The notes beneath the pieces are model-generated. The model saw only the letters and a list, made by a program, of their open reading frames with translations, was not told the origin of the DNA and did no database searches. The position numbers were made by a program, and so were the translations under genes. From Deltaproteobacteria bacterium (lineage in GTDB: Bacteria; Desulfobacterota; Desulfobacteria; Desulfobacterales; JAFDDL01), in NCBI GenBank assembly GCA_019310865.1, contig JAFDDL010000079.1, positions 1-10,744 of the forward strand: 10,744 nucleotides of DNA, given 5' to 3'. Of this stretch, positions 1-8,269 are shown in pieces; within the stretch, counting starts at the first letter, position 1, and every line of letters starts with the position of its first letter.

Positions 1-1
1 G

Positions 2-1054
2 AACAACCTGGACGCCAAGGACCTGGATGATGTGATGGTCGGCTGTTCCTTCCCCGAGGCGGAACAGGGGGTGAATATCGGACGGATCGCCGCCAAACTG
101 GCCGGGTTCCCCGATGAGGTCAGCGGGGCCACCATCAACCGGTTCTGCTCATCGGGCCTGGAGGCCATTGCCATTTCCGCCATGCGGGTCATGTCGGGCT
201 GGGCCGATATCACCATCGGCGGGGGGGTGGAATCCATGAGCACCGTGCCCATGGGCGGTAATATACCGAGCCCGCATCCGGAACTGACCAAAGAATCTTC
301 GGATCTCTACATGTCCATGGGTCTTACGGCGGAAAACGTGGCCAACCGTTACAATATCTCCCGGGAAGCCCAGGATGAGTTCGCTTATGGATCTCAAATG
401 AAGGCGGCCCAAGCGCAAAAAAACAAGCTTTTCACGGAAATAATCCCGACGCCGGCGACGACGTTCGTTCAGCAGGAAAACGGTACCTATAAAAAAGAGA
501 CCTTCCTGCAGGATTTTGACGACGGCGTCCGGGCGGAAACCACCCAGGAGGGGCTGGGCAGCTTGAACCCGGCGTTTTCCCTTGGCGGCAGCGTGACGGC
601 GGGCAACGCTTCCCAGATGACCGATGGCGCCGCCGCCACCGTCATTGTCAGCCAGGAGAAGGTCAACGCGTTGGGCTTGGCTCCCATAGTGAAGTTAAAA
701 GGGTACGTTGTGACCGGCTGCCGGCCGGACGAGATGGGCGTCGGTCCCAAGTACGCCATCCCCAAGCTGCTGAAAACAACCGGCATGGACCTGAAAGATA
801 TCGGCCTGTTCGAGCTCAACGAGGCCTTTGCATCCCAGGCCCTCTACTGCGCCAATGACCTGGGTATTGACCTGTCCAAGGTAAATGTCAACGGCGGCGC
901 CATCGCATTGGGCCACCCCTTAGGATGCACCGGCGCCAAGCTGTGCGCAACCCTGTTGGCCAATATGAAGCGACTGGGGGTACGGTACGGCGTCGAGTCC
1001 ATGTGCATCGGCGGCGGTATGGGCGCAGCGGCCCTTTTTGAATTATGTGAGTAA
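2..1054 (+). CDS. Thiolase (acetyl-CoA C-acyltransferase, FadA-like), 5' end outside the window
   Basis: This enzyme catalyses thiolytic cleavage of 3-ketoacyl-CoA, the last step of beta-oxidation (or the reverse condensation), in the cytoplasm. The frame is open from base 2. About 350 residues are visible and roughly 40 N-terminal residues are missing, judged from the usual size of about 390. The nucleophilic cysteine sits in NRFCSSGLEAI (TGC at about 146-148). The other family motifs are NEAFASQ (about 818-838), the histidine motif GGAIALGHPLG (about 893-925) and the second active-site cysteine in MCIGGGMGAA (about 1001-1030). All catalytic residues are therefore present. The GTG at 32 lies inside the conserved N-terminal region and is not a believable start. 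A 109-nt gap with an inverted repeat separates it from the CoA ligase, so co-transcription is unclear. Chain-length preference cannot be read; the FadA-type degradative class fits better than a short biosynthetic thiolase. Confidence 0.93.
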   Translation, partial: NNLDAKDLDDVMVGCSFPEAEQGVNIGRIAAKLAGFPDEVSGATINRFCSSGLEAIAISAMRVMSGWADITIGGGVESMSTVPMGGNIPSPHPELTKESSDLYMSMGLTAENVANRYNISREAQDEFAYGSQMKAAQAQKNKLFTEIIPTPATTFVQQENGTYKKETFLQDFDDGVRAETTQEGLGSLNPAFSLGGSVTAGNASQMTDGAAATVIVSQEKVNALGLAPIVKLKGYVVTGCRPDEMGVGPKYAIPKLLKTTGMDLKDIGLFELNEAFASQALYCANDLGIDLSKVNVNGGAIALGHPLGCTGAKLCATLLANMKRLGVRYGVESMCIGGGMGAAALFELCE

Positions 1055-1076
1055 TTTGATCCTGCGAAAAGCAATG

Positions 1077-1110
1077 TCCGTTCACCATTGCAGCCACAAT
1101 GGTGAACGGA
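1077..1110. repeat. Perfect 14-bp inverted repeat with 6-nt loop
   Basis: The left arm TCCGTTCACCATTG (1077-1090) and the right arm CAATGGTGAACGGA (1097-1110) are exact reverse complements around the loop CAGCCA. It lies between the thiolase stop and the CoA ligase start. No T-run follows the right arm on the + strand, so it is not a standard Rho-independent terminator for the thiolase. It could be an operator for a dimeric regulator, an mRNA processing or stability hairpin, or a dispersed palindromic repeat. The dyad is certain; its role is not known. Confidence 0.85.
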
Positions 1111-1163
1111 AGAAAATCAGGACGATTTACAGTAGACAATAAAAGGGAAAGGAAGGCGATAAA

Positions 1164-2819
1164 ATGACTTATGAAGATAAACCCTGGCTTTCCCAGTATG
1201 AGGACGGCGTACCGGAACAGGTGGACTATAAAGAAATCTGTCTGCCCGAATTCCTGGAAGGGTCTGCACGGAAGTTTCCGAATAAAATGGCGCTTTGCTT
1301 CCAGGGATACCGGATCACATACGCCCAACTCAGCGAGATGGTCAATCGCCTGGCAACCTGGCTGAGCGAATCGGGAATCGGGAAAGGCGATGCCGTTGCC
1401 GTTTTGCTGCCCAATACGATTCCGTGTGTCGCAAGTTGCTATGCCATTTTGAAACTCGGCGCCATCGCCGTGATGAACAATCCCTTGTATTCCGACCGTG
1501 AATTGGCGCACCAGTTCAACGACTCCGAATCGAAGGTGCTGATAACCATTGATCTGCTTGGCAACCGCATGATCGATCTTCGGCCCAAGACATCTATCCG
1601 ACGGATTGTAGTCACATCCATTGGTAATTACCTGCCCTTTCCGAAAAACCTCTTGTTTCCGCTTATGGGGAAGAAAAAGGGGATGGCAGCAGCGGTAAAG
1701 CCCGCTGAAGATGTGTTTGAATGGAAAAAGTTATTGGCGAAGACACCACCCACGCCGCCGAAGGTTGAACTTTCTTTTGAAGACATGGCCATGTACCAGT
1801 ACACCGGCGGCACCACCGGTGTCGCCAAAGGCGTCATGCTCACACACGGGAATCTGAGCAAGCAGGTTCAACATCTTTCGGCCTGGTTTCCCAAATTAGG
1901 CAGTTCGGAAGTCATGTTGGGGGCCTTACCGTTTTTCCATTCATTCGGACTCACGACCGCCATGAACATGGCAATTTACAATGGTTGGAGCAATATTCTG
2001 GTGCCAAAGCCACAAGCGCCGCAACTCATTGAAGCGATCTCCAAATATAAACCGACCTTTGCGCCCCTGGTTCCCACCATGTTTATCGGAATGCTGGAAC
2101 ATCCGGATATTGATACGGCCGATCTCACCTCCATCAAGGGATGTTTTTCCGGAAGCGCGCCACTCCCCGTGGAAGTAATCAAAGCGTTTGAAAAGAAAAC
2201 GGGCGCCGTTATTGTCGAAGGCTTCGGCATGACCGAATCCTCACCGGTTACCCATATCAATCCCTTTGGAGACGGATTGCGCAAAGCAGGAAGTGTGGGC
2301 ATTCCCGTTCCGGACACCGACGCCAAGATTGTGGATATAGAAAACGGAAGGACGGCGGTCCCGGTTGGGGAAACCGGCGAACTCCTCGTCCGGGGCCCCC
2401 AGGTGATGAAGGGTTATCGGAACAGGCCGGAGGCAACCGCCGAAGCCCTTGTCGACGGCTGGCTCTATACCGGTGATATCGCCAAAATGGACTCGGACGG
2501 TTATTTCTACATTGTAGAGCGAAAAAAAGACATGATCATTTCCGGCGGATTCAATATTTATCCCCGGGAAATCGAAGAAATCTTTTTTGAGAATCCGAAG
2601 GTTCTGGAAGTATCCGTCATTGGTATCCCACACCCGAAACGCGGTGAATCCGTAAAGGTCTTTGTGGTACTGAAAGCAAACCAAACGGCAACAGAAGAAG
2701 AATTAATTGCCTACTGCCAAAACAAGCTGGCCAAATACAAATGGCCCACCGAAATCGAATTTAGACCGGAGTTGCCCAAAAGCAATATCGGCAAGGTATT
2801 GAAAAAGGACCTGCGATGA
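1164..2819 (+). CDS. AMP-forming acyl-CoA synthetase (FadD-like fatty-acid CoA ligase)
   Basis: This 551-aa ANL-superfamily enzyme uses ATP and CoA to turn a carboxylic acid into its acyl-CoA by way of an acyl-adenylate. Its motifs appear in order: the phosphate-binding loop YTGGTTGVAKG (residues 213-223), the adenine-pocket motif GFGMTESSP (353-361), YTGD (435-438) with the hinge region VERKKDMIISGGFNIYP (451-467), and the C-terminal catalytic lysine in SNIGKVLKK (K544). Length matches typical FadD proteins (about 560). The ATG at 1164 follows a purine-rich ribosome site around 1149-1156. No signal peptide is seen, so it should act in the cytoplasm. The next gene starts 25 nt downstream, suggesting one transcript. 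With the thiolase upstream it suggests beta-oxidation of a fatty or side-chain acid. The acid itself cannot be told from sequence; aryl acids are possible given the downstream sulfate-ester enzymes. Confidence 0.93.
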   Translation: MTYEDKPWLSQYEDGVPEQVDYKEICLPEFLEGSARKFPNKMALCFQGYRITYAQLSEMVNRLATWLSESGIGKGDAVAVLLPNTIPCVASCYAILKLGAIAVMNNPLYSDRELAHQFNDSESKVLITIDLLGNRMIDLRPKTSIRRIVVTSIGNYLPFPKNLLFPLMGKKKGMAAAVKPAEDVFEWKKLLAKTPPTPPKVELSFEDMAMYQYTGGTTGVAKGVMLTHGNLSKQVQHLSAWFPKLGSSEVMLGALPFFHSFGLTTAMNMAIYNGWSNILVPKPQAPQLIEAISKYKPTFAPLVPTMFIGMLEHPDIDTADLTSIKGCFSGSAPLPVEVIKAFEKKTGAVIVEGFGMTESSPVTHINPFGDGLRKAGSVGIPVPDTDAKIVDIENGRTAVPVGETGELLVRGPQVMKGYRNRPEATAEALVDGWLYTGDIAKMDSDGYFYIVERKKDMIISGGFNIYPREIEEIFFENPKVLEVSVIGIPHPKRGESVKVFVVLKANQTATEEELIAYCQNKLAKYKWPTEIEFRPELPKSNIGKVLKKDLR

Positions 2820-2844
2820 AACAATAAACCGTTGGAGGATCGTC

Positions 2845-4794
2845 ATGAAAAAAATCGTTCTTTGGATTGTGGCCGTTGTGCTGGTGGTTGGTGTCAGCGC
2901 CGGGTGGTATGTGCACCATAAAATCAGCTCGCGGATCATCCGCATGACGCCTGAATTCATTGAAGAATTGAACCAGGCCGTTGCCGCCCAGGATGAGACA
3001 TCCTTTAAAATACCGGAACCCCGGCAACGGACCGCCCAGGCGCCGAACCCACTCAAGAACGCCTATTTCGGCGATCTCCATGTTCACACGGCCCTGTCTT
3101 TCGACGCCTACCTGTATGGAACCCGCGTCAACCTGGACGAGGCTTACCGGTTCGCAAACGGCGAAATGGTCAAAAATGCTGCTGGAGAACCCATGCAGCT
3201 GACAGTGCCCATGGATTTCGTGGCGATGACCGATCATGCGGAGAGCTTCGGACTCTTTGAAATATGCGCGGAAAAAAATCTTACGGAAACCCAGATAGAC
3301 TTCTGTAATCAGTTTGATCGGCCATCCTATAATTTTTTCATGAGGTTAAGAAAAGGAGGAACAAAACGGCCCCCCAAACGCGAAGCAGATCTATGCGGTG
3401 ATGACGGCGTCATCTGTTTTGAACGGGGTAAAGACACCTGGGCAACAATCCAAAACGCAGCAGATAAATATAACCAACCCGGTGTATTCACCGCATTCCA
3501 TGCGTATGAATATTCACCCGTACTGCCAAAAAAAGGTATGCTCCACCGTAATGTTATTTTTAAAACCCAAACCGTGCCCGACGTCGCGTTTTCTGCCTAT
3601 GATGCGCTTTCCGTTCTGGATTTGTGGCGTTCATTGGAAGAGACCTGCACGGGGGATTGCGATTTTCTCACGATTCCCCACAACATGAACACAAGCTGGG
3701 GGCTGGCTTACGCCGATGAAACCATCGACGGTGATCCGTATACCACTGAAGACTGGGCCCTGCGGGGTCGTTCGGAACCGCTGGCCGAAATTTTTCAGGT
3801 CAAAGGATCATCGGAAGCCGCCTTCGGTGTCGGCGCCACGGATGAAGAATGCGCTTTTGAGCAATTTTTCCCCCCTTGCGAAGAAGGCGAAACTGATAAT
3901 TGCATCAGCCTAACGTCCCTGGCACGGGGAGGCCTGAAACGCGGTTTGGAACTGGAAGAGGCGCTGGGTTTCAACCCGTTGCGGTTTGGTTTCATCGGGT
4001 CCACGGACAACCATAATGGAAACGCGGGGGATACGGAAGAATGGGACTTCCGGGGTCACAACGGTCTCTATGGCGCGCCTGCCAAAAAACGAATGAATCT
4101 ACCCAAATTCGCTAAAATAAGAAACCCCGGCGGCCTCGCCGCCATCTGGGCGGAAGAAAATACCCGGGAAGCCCTGTTCGACAGCATGGAAAAACGCGAA
4201 ACCTATGCCACCAGCGGAACCCGAATCCGGCTGCGTTTCTTTGCCGGGTGGGAACTAAACGATGCGCTCCTGGCCGGTTCGGATATGATCGCAAAAGCTT
4301 ATGAAACGGGTGTTCCCATGGGCGGCGTCCTGAATCAGCCCGAAAGATACGGTAACCCGAAATTTCTCGTCTGGGCAATCAAGGATCCGGACGGCGCAAA
4401 CCTCTCGTGCATCCAAATGATCAAAGGGTGGATTGAAAACGGCGAGCGCCGGGAAAAAGTATTCGATATCGCCTGCTCCGACGGATTGACGCCGGACACC
4501 GAATCCGGCCGGTGCCCGGACAACGGCGCCCGGGTGGATATGAGCACCTGTGATGTGACGGACGAGACGGGCGCAGCCGAGTTAAAGTTTATGTGGCAAG
4601 ACGATGATTTCAATCCGGAGCAGCTTGCCTTCTACTATGTGCGGGTGCTTCAGAATCCGACCTGTCGCTGGTCGACTTATGATGCCCTTCGCTTGGGACA
4701 ACCGCCGCGAACCGATGTGCCGGAAACGGTGCGGGAGCGGGCCTGGTCGTCACCGATCTGGTATGTCCCGAAAGCGCAGAATTCAACTCAATAA
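2845..4794 (+). CDS. Membrane-anchored or exported DUF3604 protein (PHP-like putative metal hydrolase)
   Basis: I recognise this 649-aa protein as the DUF3604 family, which resembles PHP metallophosphoesterases; its substrate is not established. One hydrophobic segment lies at residues 4-20, right after the basic start MKK, and is either an anchor or a signal peptide; the rest should be periplasmic. Likely metal ligands are GDLHVHT (76-82, H79 and H81), MTDHAES (128-134, D130 and H131), FHAYEY (218-223), IPHN (277-280) and STDNHNG (386-392, D388 and H390). Fourteen cysteines (141, 154, 184, 191, 268, 272, 336, 345, 353, 522, 544, 557, 569, 607) suggest disulfides in an oxidising compartment. 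The ATG at 2845 follows GGAGG at about 2834-2838. It sits 25 nt after the CoA ligase and 36 nt before a sulfatase, so a role in the same sulfate-ester pathway is plausible but inferred. Confidence 0.85.
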   Translation: MKKIVLWIVAVVLVVGVSAGWYVHHKISSRIIRMTPEFIEELNQAVAAQDETSFKIPEPRQRTAQAPNPLKNAYFGDLHVHTALSFDAYLYGTRVNLDEAYRFANGEMVKNAAGEPMQLTVPMDFVAMTDHAESFGLFEICAEKNLTETQIDFCNQFDRPSYNFFMRLRKGGTKRPPKREADLCGDDGVICFERGKDTWATIQNAADKYNQPGVFTAFHAYEYSPVLPKKGMLHRNVIFKTQTVPDVAFSAYDALSVLDLWRSLEETCTGDCDFLTIPHNMNTSWGLAYADETIDGDPYTTEDWALRGRSEPLAEIFQVKGSSEAAFGVGATDEECAFEQFFPPCEEGETDNCISLTSLARGGLKRGLELEEALGFNPLRFGFIGSTDNHNGNAGDTEEWDFRGHNGLYGAPAKKRMNLPKFAKIRNPGGLAAIWAEENTREALFDSMEKRETYATSGTRIRLRFFAGWELNDALLAGSDMIAKAYETGVPMGGVLNQPERYGNPKFLVWAIKDPDGANLSCIQMIKGWIENGERREKVFDIACSDGLTPDTESGRCPDNGARVDMSTCDVTDETGAAELKFMWQDDDFNPEQLAFYYVRVLQNPTCRWSTYDALRLGQPPRTDVPETVRERAWSSPIWYVPKAQNSTQ

Positions 4795-4830
4795 ATTCTT
4801 TGATGAAATGATAATATTGGAGGTTTCATT

Positions 4831-6444
4831 ATGAAAGACAATCAAGGAAAATTAACCCGTCGAGAATTTATCCAGACTAGCGCCATGGGTGCTGCCGGAT
4901 TGGCCATGGGAGGCGGCATGGCAGGATGTTCTAAAGGGCCTTCTCAACCGTTACCGACCCTTGTCCCCCTGTCAGGCAGGCCCCAATTGGACCCTTCAGA
5001 AAGACCCAATATCATTCTCCTGTTCTCGGATCAGCACCGATATGACGCCATGGGGTGCATGGGAAACCCGGTCATCCAGACCCCCAACTTGGACGGTTTG
5101 GCCGCCCGGGGCGTGAATTTGACAAACACCCACTGTGCCGCACCGATCTGCCAGCCCTCGAGGGCATCGATATTGACGGGCCTCTATCCGCATCAGCATG
5201 GGGTTACTTACAATGTAAGAGATGAGCTTGATCCCAATTTCCCGACAATGCCCAGACAGCTTCAGAAGACCGGGTACAAAACGGCCATTATCGGCAAAAC
5301 ACATTACTGGAATATAAGGGGAAAAGACTCGGTCGGGTTTTCCCTGTTGAAATGGGGCATTGATGTGCGCGAAAAGGAAGATTACATTCGACATTTTGGA
5401 TTCGACGACGTCATCGAAGAGTTCGATCTATATGTCCACGCCTATAAGAAAGCGCATATCTACACTCGGTATTCGGATTATCTCAAGGAAAGGGGTTCGC
5501 TGGAAAAGTATAAAAAGCAGATCCAGAGTGTATGGCGGAAATCAGCAACTTATTGGGACGGACGGACAAGCGTGCTGTCCCAGGAGGAAAACCTGACGAG
5601 CTTCACCACCCGAGAGGCAACAAACTGGATAAAACAGCAGGACCAGGGGCGCCCCTTTTTCCTCAATGTCGGGTATGTGGCCCCCCATGTCCCCCTCATC
5701 TCTGATCCGATCTGGGCCGATTACTACAAAGACAAGGAAATCCCACTGGGTAACCAGGACTTTCCCGAAAAACCGAACGAAATCTGGGGGAAATGGCTGG
5801 ACCGGGAATATAAAAACAGCAACACCCATATGTTGACCCGAGACTATCTGATGAATTCAGCGCGGCATTATTACGGAATGGTTTCTTTAATCGATCAGGG
5901 CATCGGCGATATCGTAAAAACACTGGAAGAACAAGGTGTTGCAGACAATACCTGGATTTTATATTCCTCTGATCACGGAGAGATGCTAGGCGACCACAAA
6001 TTGATGGGGAAAACCGTGTTTTATAAGCCATCGGTTCAGGTACCCAATATCATTACGCCCCCCAAGGGCATGCCGGCGAAAACGGTCGACGCGCCGATTG
6101 AAGGTGTCGATATACCGGCGACGATTCTGGATATCGCAGGCGCCGAAAAGCTCCCGAAGTCATCCGGTCAGTCCCTGCTGCCGATTGTGAAGGGGGAAGC
6201 ACCGAAAAAGGAAGTCGCCTTCAGTGAGGTGGGGCCAACGATCGATGAAAAGGTCAGACTTTTTGTCAGCGCCGCAACCGAAAGATACCGATTGACCTAT
6301 GAGACGACAACCCAGTCGCCCTGCGAGCTTTTCGACCTGCAGGAGGATCCGGGTGAACTGACCAACCGGATAAACGATCCTGCGGTTAGAAAAATTCGCG
6401 ACGACATGATCAGTGATCTGATACTGCCCCATATGAGCGACTAA
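4831..6444 (+). CDS. Tat-exported sulfatase (formylglycine type, CxPSR), possible lipoprotein
   Basis: This 537-aa member of the alkaline-phosphatase-fold sulfatases hydrolyses a sulfate ester to alcohol plus sulfate. The N-terminus carries a twin-arginine signal (TRREFIQ, residues 9-15) and a small hydrophobic stretch ending in MAGC (30-33), which could be a lipobox, so it is predicted to fold in the cytoplasm before export. The formylglycine site is C107 in CQPSRAS (107-113). Metal and substrate residues include D67 in FSDQHRYD (65-72, with Q in place of the second Asp, a common variant), K156 and H158 in GKTHY, H286 in APHVP and D381-H382 in DHGEMLGDH, followed by K394. Length is normal for the family and all key residues are present. 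The start follows TTGGAGG at 4817-4823. The arylsulfotransferase starts 12 nt after its stop, implying co-expression. Substrate unknown; related phosphonate-monoester hydrolases share the fold. Confidence 0.93.
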   Translation: MKDNQGKLTRREFIQTSAMGAAGLAMGGGMAGCSKGPSQPLPTLVPLSGRPQLDPSERPNIILLFSDQHRYDAMGCMGNPVIQTPNLDGLAARGVNLTNTHCAAPICQPSRASILTGLYPHQHGVTYNVRDELDPNFPTMPRQLQKTGYKTAIIGKTHYWNIRGKDSVGFSLLKWGIDVREKEDYIRHFGFDDVIEEFDLYVHAYKKAHIYTRYSDYLKERGSLEKYKKQIQSVWRKSATYWDGRTSVLSQEENLTSFTTREATNWIKQQDQGRPFFLNVGYVAPHVPLISDPIWADYYKDKEIPLGNQDFPEKPNEIWGKWLDREYKNSNTHMLTRDYLMNSARHYYGMVSLIDQGIGDIVKTLEEQGVADNTWILYSSDHGEMLGDHKLMGKTVFYKPSVQVPNIITPPKGMPAKTVDAPIEGVDIPATILDIAGAEKLPKSSGQSLLPIVKGEAPKKEVAFSEVGPTIDEKVRLFVSAATERYRLTYETTTQSPCELFDLQEDPGELTNRINDPAVRKIRDDMISDLILPHMSD

Positions 6445-6456
6445 AAGGAGATACTT

Positions 6457-7863
6457 ATGAAAAAGATGATTATCATGGCAATTTGTCTTGCCATAATTCC
6501 CTCAATGGTGCTTGCCTTTCCCAGTGTGTATCCAACCGGCACCCTCATTTACAAACCGGAAAAGTGCTGGAATGGATATAATTTAATTGGTCCAAGCTGG
6601 TGGGGTGATGCAAGCACTTATCTGGTGGACATGAACGGCAACATCGTAAAAGAGTGGAAGGGTCTTATAGGCCATTCGGCAAAAATGCTTCCAAACGGAC
6701 ATATCATGGGCCAGTATGGGAGCATAAAGAAGGCGTATGCCCACCAGCTGGACTGGGACGGCAATATCGTCTGGAGTTATAAGGGCGCTTATATGAGTCA
6801 CGATATGAATAAGGAAAGTTTCCCCGCCGGCTACTACTCCCCGGCGTCCAAGCCCACGCTGACGGGTGGTAGGGTCTTGCTGAACGCACAGTTTCAGGGC
6901 AAAAAGGGGGTGAGAATCTGGCCAAAAGTCATGAAGGGGGCACCGACCCAGGGAAACTTTATTCTGGAATTGGACTGGGACGGAAATATTCTCTGGGAAT
7001 GGAATATTAACGACCATTTTGATGAATTGGGATTCAGTCCGACTGCCAAGGAAGCCATCCAGGAATCCTATAAACAGAGTTATTATTATCAAAAAGGGTA
7101 TATCAATTACGTTGACTGGGCACACATCAACACCATGTCCTGGGTCGGCCCGAATAAATGGTACGATCAAGGTGATGAACGATTTCATCCCGACAACGTT
7201 CTCTGGGCGTCCCGGCAGACCAGTATCATCGCGATTACGAGCCGGAAAACCGGCAAGATTGTCTGGCAAATCGGTCCGGATTATGGTTCTAATCCGAAGC
7301 TAAGGAAGATGGGTCCGATCATTGGCTCCCATGGCGGGCACATTATCCCCAAGGGCCTTCGGGGAGCCGGAAACCTCCTGGTCTTTGACAACGGCGGACA
7401 ATCCGTGTATGGCACCCCCGTCCCGGGTGCCCTCCATGGAAAAGGTATTGCCCGGCGGCATTATTCACGGATTTTAGAAATTAATCCCGTTACCCTCGAG
7501 GTGGTGTGGGAATACACGGCCCAAAAAGCCAAACATGGTACAAAGAGGACGGCCCATCAGTTCTTCAGCCCCTATCAGAGCAACGTCCAGAGACTTCCCA
7601 ATGGCAACACCTTTATTACCGAGGCGTCTTATGGCCGACTCTTCGAACTCACACCGGATTTTGAGATCGTCTGGGAGTTTGTCGACCCCAAGTGGCGACA
7701 ACCAGGTGATGAGAATCCCGTATTCCGTGGCTACCGGGTGCCTTACGAGTGGGTGCCGCAGCTAACGAAACCGGTAGAAAAGGCTGTGACACCACCGTCA
7801 ATGAAAAATTTTCAATTTGAGGCTCGGGGAAAAGAGGTGGCAAAGCCAATTTTGGCCCCATGA
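6457..7863 (+). CDS. Periplasmic PAPS-independent arylsulfotransferase (ASST family)
   Basis: This 468-aa exported enzyme should move a sulfuryl group from an aryl sulfate donor to a phenolic acceptor through a sulfo-histidine intermediate. A signal peptide with probable cleavage after VLA (residues 18-20) leads to a propeller of repeated blades. Six repeat strands are visible: MNGNIVKEW (59-67), WDGNIVWSY (100-108), WDGNILWEW (174-182), RKTGKIVWQI (263-272), NPVTLEVVWEY (343-353) and TPDFEIVWEF (399-408). This fits the six-bladed fold known for E. coli AssT. Family active-site surroundings are DWAHIN (H223), SHGGHIIP (H292 and H295) near VFDNG, and YSRILEI (R338). Which histidine is the nucleophile is not assigned here. 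Its start follows AAGGAG at 6445-6450. The mature part has only one cysteine (C37), so the DsbL-dependent disulfide of the E. coli enzyme cannot form. Donor and acceptor are unknown. Confidence 0.88.
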   Translation: MKKMIIMAICLAIIPSMVLAFPSVYPTGTLIYKPEKCWNGYNLIGPSWWGDASTYLVDMNGNIVKEWKGLIGHSAKMLPNGHIMGQYGSIKKAYAHQLDWDGNIVWSYKGAYMSHDMNKESFPAGYYSPASKPTLTGGRVLLNAQFQGKKGVRIWPKVMKGAPTQGNFILELDWDGNILWEWNINDHFDELGFSPTAKEAIQESYKQSYYYQKGYINYVDWAHINTMSWVGPNKWYDQGDERFHPDNVLWASRQTSIIAITSRKTGKIVWQIGPDYGSNPKLRKMGPIIGSHGGHIIPKGLRGAGNLLVFDNGGQSVYGTPVPGALHGKGIARRHYSRILEINPVTLEVVWEYTAQKAKHGTKRTAHQFFSPYQSNVQRLPNGNTFITEASYGRLFELTPDFEIVWEFVDPKWRQPGDENPVFRGYRVPYEWVPQLTKPVEKAVTPPSMKNFQFEARGKEVAKPILAP

Positions 7864-7870
7864 TTAATTT

Positions 7871-7880
7871 AAGAAGGGAG
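7871..7880 (+). promoter_or_regulatory. Ribosome binding site that sets the start of the small HhH protein
   Basis: AAGAAGGGAG lies nine nucleotides before the ATG at 7890. It is too close to the ATG at 7881 and lies downstream of the ATG at 7860, so 7890 is the best start of the three in-frame candidates. Confidence 0.6.
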
Positions 7881-7889
7881 ATGCGAACC

Positions 7890-8249
7890 ATGCAAATAAA
7901 ATATCTATCCAGGGTAATTACAATTGGATTAATCTTTGGATTGTCGGTAATTGTATCCAATCCATTAACAGCATTGGGAGAAGAACAGCCCGGAATCAAT
8001 TTAAACACGGCCTCATCTTTTAAACTGGTAAAAATTCCTGTCATTTCGATTGAACTTTCAGCCAGTATTGTTAATCACCGATCCAAATACGGCCCATTTA
8101 AGACTCCCGAAGATCTGCTCAAGGTTCCCGGTATGACTCAGGAAATTCTTGAGGAAATTCATCCGCAGGTCGATCAGAATGGTGATTTGATCTCTACGTC
8201 CGCTGCGGGGATAGAGCTGGATGAAACGATGGTAATTCCGCATTATTGA
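7890..8249 (+). CDS. Small exported helix-hairpin-helix protein (ComEA-like fold)
   Basis: This protein has 119 aa from the preferred ATG at 7890; an in-frame ATG at 7860 overlaps the arylsulfotransferase stop as ATGA and would add 10 residues. Residues 8-30 look like a signal peptide or anchor ending near TALG. Residues 36-94 match the tandem HhH domain of ComEA-type proteins: the entry motif INLNTAS (36-42), the helix ending IVNHRSKYGPFKT (60-72), then EDLLKVPGM (74-82). The first hairpin, normally LPGIG, reads IPVIS (49-53) and the second reads VPGMT (79-83), so the glycines that normally touch the DNA backbone are mostly lost. ComEA itself binds incoming DNA in the periplasm; with these changes a structural or protein-binding role is as likely. 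Its placement directly behind the arylsulfotransferase suggests a partner or accessory, which is inference. A terminator follows. Confidence 0.8.
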   Translation: MQIKYLSRVITIGLIFGLSVIVSNPLTALGEEQPGINLNTASSFKLVKIPVISIELSASIVNHRSKYGPFKTPEDLLKVPGMTQEILEEIHPQVDQNGDLISTSAAGIELDETMVIPHY

Positions 8250-8269
8250 GTTGAATCACAATCCAGGGA

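Noticed and set aside
32..34. GTG at 32 as the start of the thiolase
   Set aside because: The frame is open to the window edge and the residues before it (NNLDAKDLDDV) fit the conserved thiolase N-terminal region, so the gene begins upstream.
1077..1110. Inverted repeat as a Rho-independent terminator
   Set aside because: No T-tract follows on the + strand, and there is no - strand gene for it to serve.
888..1511. 207-codon open frame on the - strand
   Set aside because: It overlaps the thiolase end and the CoA ligase start, both strongly supported, and its translation shows no recognisable domain.
4604..4834. 76-codon + strand frame across the DUF3604 end
   Set aside because: It is an alternative frame inside a well-supported gene with no family resemblance or ribosome site.
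6583..7269. 228-codon open frame on the - strand inside the arylsulfotransferase
   Set aside because: It lies antisense to a gene with clear family motifs and has no domain signature; it is a shadow frame.
7860..7862. ATG at 7860 as the start of the HhH protein
   Set aside because: It overlaps the arylsulfotransferase stop and could be coupled, but the good ribosome site at 7871-7880 lies downstream of it and suits 7890.
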